64,000 nucleotides of DNA from Trichaptum fuscoviolaceum (lineage: Eukaryota; Basidiomycota; Agaricomycetes; Hymenochaetales; Trichaptaceae), in contig CAJSYZ010000006.1 of the NCBI GenBank assembly GCA_910574455.1, positions 1,377,376-1,441,375 of the forward strand, in the 5' to 3' direction. The notes under the pieces were generated by a model. The model was given only the letters and a program-made list of their open reading frames with translations. It did no database searches and was not told where the DNA came from. Position numbers and translations under genes: made by a program. Shown here one piece after another: positions 59,696 to 64,000 of this stretch. The stretch's first letter is position 1, and every line of letters begins with the position of its first letter.

Positions 59696-62158
59696 CTGAT
59701 GCTACGCCAGCTTGCTGAACTCATCACGCTCATCTGTGGATTGTTATGGCTAAGGTCCTACTTGGTCCAACTTCGCAGGAATAGGCAGGGCCTACCGTAT
59801 CCACCTGGTCCTAAGCCTCTGCCTATCATAGGCAATGTTCTGGATATGCCACCGTTGTATGTGTGGGAGACAGCGAGAGTATGGGGTAAAACATACGGTA
59901 AGCTGCAGCAATAAAGTATATACTCTACTCTATAGAGCTCTTTTTTCCAAGGTGATTTGGTGTACGTGAAGAACTTCACAGAACGCACGGTTTTCGTAAA
60001 CACGTACGACGTCGCTGTGGAACTATTCGATAAGAAAGGTGCCACTTACAACTCACGGCCGAGGCTGGTAATGTGCAATGAATTGTGAGTTGATTGTAAT
60101 CTCTCTCGCTTTCTTTCTTTGAAATAACGTAACTACATAGACAGGGCTGGGGGTACATGCCGTCTCTCATGCCCTATGGTGACAAACAGCGCAAGAGCAG
60201 GCAGTTACTTCACCAATTCTTACAGCCCTCGGCCGTTGGTCAATACAATCCGGTCGTGATGAAGGAGGTGCATCGGATGCTTTTGAGTATCTTGAATGAA
60301 CCCGAACAGTTTACAAGAAGTATAAGGCAGTATGTACCGATACCCTCCGAATTGCATAGCATCGTTTAACTAGGCCTAGCCTTTCCGGGGCAATCATCAT
60401 GATGATAACGTATGGCTACGAAGGTAGGTCTATCTCTTACCATCAACTTGAACATAGGCTCTGATTTATTACCTGCAGTCGAGCCGGAGAAAGACCCTTA
60501 CATCGAGCTGGCTGAAAAGGGCCTTGTAGCGGTGACGGAAGCTTTGGGGTTCTTCGTCGTAAATTTCATTCCACCGCGTAAGTCGAATGGTTCGTTGTTG
60601 CTGGCATACTTAATTTAACTATGACTGTCTAGTGAAGTACCTACCGGATTGGTTTCCCGGAGCAGGCTTCAAACAGTACGCAAAAAAAGGACACGACTTG
60701 GCTATGGATATCCTCCATTTACCTTACGCAATGGGGAAAGAACGAGCGGTGAGCTCAAGAGTTGAGATAATAAACGGCTTTGAATTGAATGAAAGCCGCT
60801 AGTTGAGCGGGCAAGCGTTCCCTTCCATAACAAGCCAGATGCTGGAGGCGAATATGAACAAACGGGGGGAGGTAGAGGACGAGGAGCTCATTGAAAGTGT
60901 TACATCCGTAATCTACGCTGGTTAATTCGCTTATTTCTTGCTATCATAATCTATATACTCATTGCTTCCTAGCCGGTTCAGATACGGTGCGTTGCCTGTC
61001 GTCCGAAAGACTCTACTTAGCTCATTCTACTCTCCAGACGGTATCATCAAATTTGACGTTTATCCTTGCCATGGTGCTCTACCCCGAAGTACAACGACGT
61101 GGCCAAGAGGAGGTAGATCAGGTGCTAGGAAAGGGCAATCTACCGACGTTCGAAGACTTGGTCAACCTTCCCTACTTAGAAGCAATGTACAAGGAAGTTT
61201 TGCGGTTCGTAAACTTTTGAATTATTTAGCACTCTCCATCATCTCTTATTGCGAATGTACAGATGGCATCCGGTAACACCATTCGGTAAACTTCTGATGC
61301 AGTGTCCTATATACATCTACCCAAAATCTCACCGTGACTACGTGTGCATATAGCATTACCACACTGCACTAATGCGGACGATTTCTACAATGGATATTAT
61401 ATTCCCGACGAAACCATGGTTCTTGCTAATGTCTGGTGCGATGTAGAAAAATTTGATGTCATAGACTGTATAAGCTAACGTTCTGGATCGACTAGGGCTA
61501 TGTTCAGGGATAGTGATGAATATCCAGAACCTGATCAGTTCAAGCCAGAGCGTTTCTTGCCGAAGGAGGGTGAGCGAATGCCGAGGCATCCTGATCAGAT
61601 GGCTTACGGCTTTGGACGTCGGTACGAGGCCCGTCCTACTTGACTGTAGCCTAACTCTGATAGCCGCGCAGTATCTGTCCTGGAAGGCACTTGGCTGAGA
61701 ATTTGGTGCGTTGCAATACTTGTGTTGCCTCTTCGCTTGGTGCTGTACACTGACACTTTCTGTAGATCAAGATGACAATGGCCTCCTTCCTGGTGGCTTT
61801 CAATATCGAAAAGGCAATAGGCGAAGATGGAATGCCCATAACACCTACAGAGGAGTACACGTCCATTGCAATCTCGTACGTGCATCTCCGTTTCCAGCTT
61901 CACAACTAATCTCATTTGTTTTATTAGCCACCCAAAGCCTTTCAAGTGCAAGATTTCCCCTCGCTCGGCGGACATCGAGACACTCTTGCACCGAGTTGTG
62001 GATGCTGAAAAATGATAGACAGGTTTCTATATGCCGAGGGTAGATATGCGCAGGGGACGAATGACAGTGCTTGGTGTTGAAGACGTGAATGCGTCTAGCT
62101 TTGCCTTTATTTACTCATATCTAGGTTTCGTGGAAAAGTGGTAGCGTCAGTATACAGC
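59696..62158 (+). repeat. Right arm of inverted P450 gene duplication
   Basis: Partner of 44105-46556. Exons are nearly identical; introns differ more, with small indels, for example the intron after the FRDSDE exon's predecessor. Homology fades after about 140 bp of 3' flank. Confidence 0.88.
59699..62015 (+). CDS. Cytochrome P450 monooxygenase, copy 2
   Basis: Second copy of the P450 at 44247-46554, in the opposite direction about 13 kb away. The start ATG is at 59699 (MLRQLAELITLICGLLWLRS). Exon order, AGSDT, the ExxR helix (YLEAMYKEVLRWHPV) and PERFLPKEGER are kept. The heme loop reads YGFGRRICPGRHLAEN: the first Phe of FxxGxRxCxG is Tyr. A near-start change PALYVWE to PPLYVWE and a different C-terminal end (VVDAEK, one residue shorter) also separate it from copy 1. 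All splice sites look usable and no stop interrupts the exons, so it is probably expressed, from a promoter unrelated to that of copy 1. Confidence 0.86.
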
Positions 62159-62159
62159 A

Positions 62160-64000
62160 AATATGTTACGACTTCCGACCTAGTGAAAATGTAAAAAATA
62201 TGTGCCCACTGTGATTTAAAGCTTACTATCTGGTTCTGAGTGATTTATGGATGGCTTGAATATCGTCTTTATCTCCTTGAACTGTCGTTCTGGAAGCTGA
62301 CTTATCCCACGGGGACATGCTGCTCAGTTGCTAGTATCTGGTCCGAAGTTTCGCCGGCGTCAATGCGGCACCGCACTCAGGCTGCATTCAAGTTTGTAAC
62401 GACCAAGTAGTACAGTTACTAATCCGACTTGCTTGGTTGTTCTTTTCTGCTCTTTTCTGCTCTTTTCCATCTCTTGTCTACTTTGTTTGTATTTCTTGGT
62501 CTCATTAGCACAGGAGCCTGATCTTGGGCATGGAACACGAACTGCGTTGTTAGTTGGGAGTCGGTGGTACCGTGACTGCCGACCTTTGCTCAATGTGCAC
62601 CAGTACGTCGGGGAATTCGACATCCAGTGTATCAGGCCTCGGCTGCATTCTTAGCGAGAGCAAGGACTGGCGAAAATTGTTCAAGGCCCGTACCTAATGA
62701 TTGCGACACTGTCGTCTCTACGCGCGACTTCTGCTTAAGCGCTCACACCTCTGGCACACTGGCAAGTTGCAACTTGAACAGATCAACGGAAACTGGCTTA
62801 ATCAGAATGAACAGCGCCAGCTTCAAGGTTCGTGTTGTTTAGTCGTTCTCAACCTTCGCGCAGAACACGCTAGCACCTGGCGCCTGCAACATCCCGTCAG
62901 CGTAGCACGCTCCTCTTACGAACGTACTAAAGATGGTAACATGTTCATACACAAGCTAGTTCGTCCTGGCAATTCTGACTTGGATGAGCTTGCGGTATCT
63001 GCAGCTCACGCAATGGGAGAAATTGGCCCGATAATGAGTTTTCAGGAATGACTTTGGAGTGCTGGAGTGGCAAGTGATGGACGTCTCTGAATCGTAAGTT
63101 CACGCGTTATTTGCTTTTACTTTTACTTTGGCTAAATCAAAACAATGATTGGTAGGCAAACAAATAACTTTCTTGACAAACTCTGGGTGTGACTGCGCAG
63201 ATCGCATGTACCGCTGTGTCGCACTATTCCGCTTGAGGTTCGTAAATCAGTAGCCTCTGTGAAGTGACATTCAGCTTACGCCGGCATATAACAGTTCTGC
63301 TGTTTATTGACTATCCGTGCGACGGATGGTTTCCACTCCATTTCCCGGCCATTGCGATCGTGACGTCGCACTGCTGAAGATAGCAGACAGTTGAGGTATG
63401 TTAGCCGCTTTTCACTCTCACAATCACACGAATAAAATGCGGTGGTGGGTTCTGTTTCTTTGTCCCCGCAGAAAAAAAAAATCTCGCCATTGAAGGCAGG
63501 ATGGGGAGGAAAAAACGCGCAAGCCTTGGGGGGATAACCGACACCCAAGTTTAGACCCGTTTGGATCTTGCTAGGCGCGAAAAACCTCCCGATAGCGAGA
63601 ATTGGACTCGCATCACCGCCATCCAGAACACTAATTCTACCTAATTCTACGCATGTTTCCCCGCCGCAGAGACCGCTTCGCACAGGAAGTTCGGCACTCT
63701 GCATTTCCACGAAACCGGGCATGCAGACGCGGCTTGGGAGTACGGGGTGGCCATCGATCGGGTATGTTACCCTGCTTGATGCAGGGGACCGGCAGCCGTC
63801 TTCCGTCATGCGTTCCACAGTACAGAGGGCGGCATTGCCAGTGCTACCATGACGGCGTACAGGCATGACGTGAAGTACCCAGGAAATAATGTAGGCCCTA
63901 TGGGAGAGTACGAGAGTACCGATGTCGGGAATCGATGGGACTACTACTCGTAGGGCGTCTTCGGCAAAAGCGGATGATGCTGCATATGCGTGCCGGTCGG
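62160..64000. other. Right window end, no recognised gene
   Basis: Two longer frames, 62701-63051 (plus) and 63276-63866 (minus, 196 codons), have no motif I recognise and no intron pattern suggesting a gene. A purine/pyrimidine-biased patch lies near 62,440-62,475 (repeated TCTTTTCTGC). Part of a gene reaching past the window end cannot be excluded. Confidence 0.4.

Noticed and set aside
63276..63866. 196-codon minus-strand frame at the right edge
   Set aside because: No motif, no intron signals and no recognisable family; treated as unannotated sequence.

Overview
The window reads as nuclear DNA of a wood-decay agaricomycete fungus, probably a polypore. Genes are broken by many 45-70 bp GT-AG introns. 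The gene set includes a secreted class II peroxidase, expanded F-box proteins, duplicated P450s, a KRE9-type GPI cell-wall protein and a lipopeptide mating-pheromone precursor. The assignment is an inference from gene content, not a species identification.

Layout. 1-9.5 kb: two near-identical FMN-dependent alpha-hydroxy-acid dehydrogenase genes form an inverted duplication around an F-box gene. 10.1-11.2 kb: two nested TA-flanked non-autonomous transposons. 11.6-13.9 kb: a second F-box gene. 14.6-26.6 kb: housekeeping block with a Bin3 RNA methyltransferase (carrying an apparent 1-base frameshift), a type II NADH dehydrogenase, an Rcf1/HIG1 protein, a protein kinase, an exopolyphosphatase and EMC2. 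26.9-27.0 kb: a 44-residue pheromone precursor ending in a CaaX box. 28.1-29.5 kb: a third member of the F-box family that has lost its F-box in frame. 30.4-40.3 kb: amino-acid transporter, SYF2, trifunctional folate enzyme FOL1, manganese peroxidase. 44.1-46.6 and 59.7-62.2 kb: a second inverted gene duplication, of a P450, with about 13 kb between. Inside it lie a GPI-type wall protein, a foldback-like element made of 23-bp repeats, ORC3, a molybdopterin-binding-domain protein and a bHLH factor. The last 1.8 kb has no recognisable gene.

How the parts relate. There is no single operon-like system. Three themes stand out. (1) Accessory families (dehydrogenase, P450, F-box) have been duplicated, twice as inverted copies with at least one breakpoint at a start or stop codon. 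(2) The three F-box-family loci share TGTGGTT-type motif clusters upstream, and two share 3' flanks with the left window edge, so they move as whole loci. (3) The pheromone precursor has no receptor gene in the window, so it is either an edge of a mating-type locus or an unlinked pheromone gene. Coordinates of spliced genes run from start to stop codon; splice sites were read by eye from GT-AG consensus and protein continuity.
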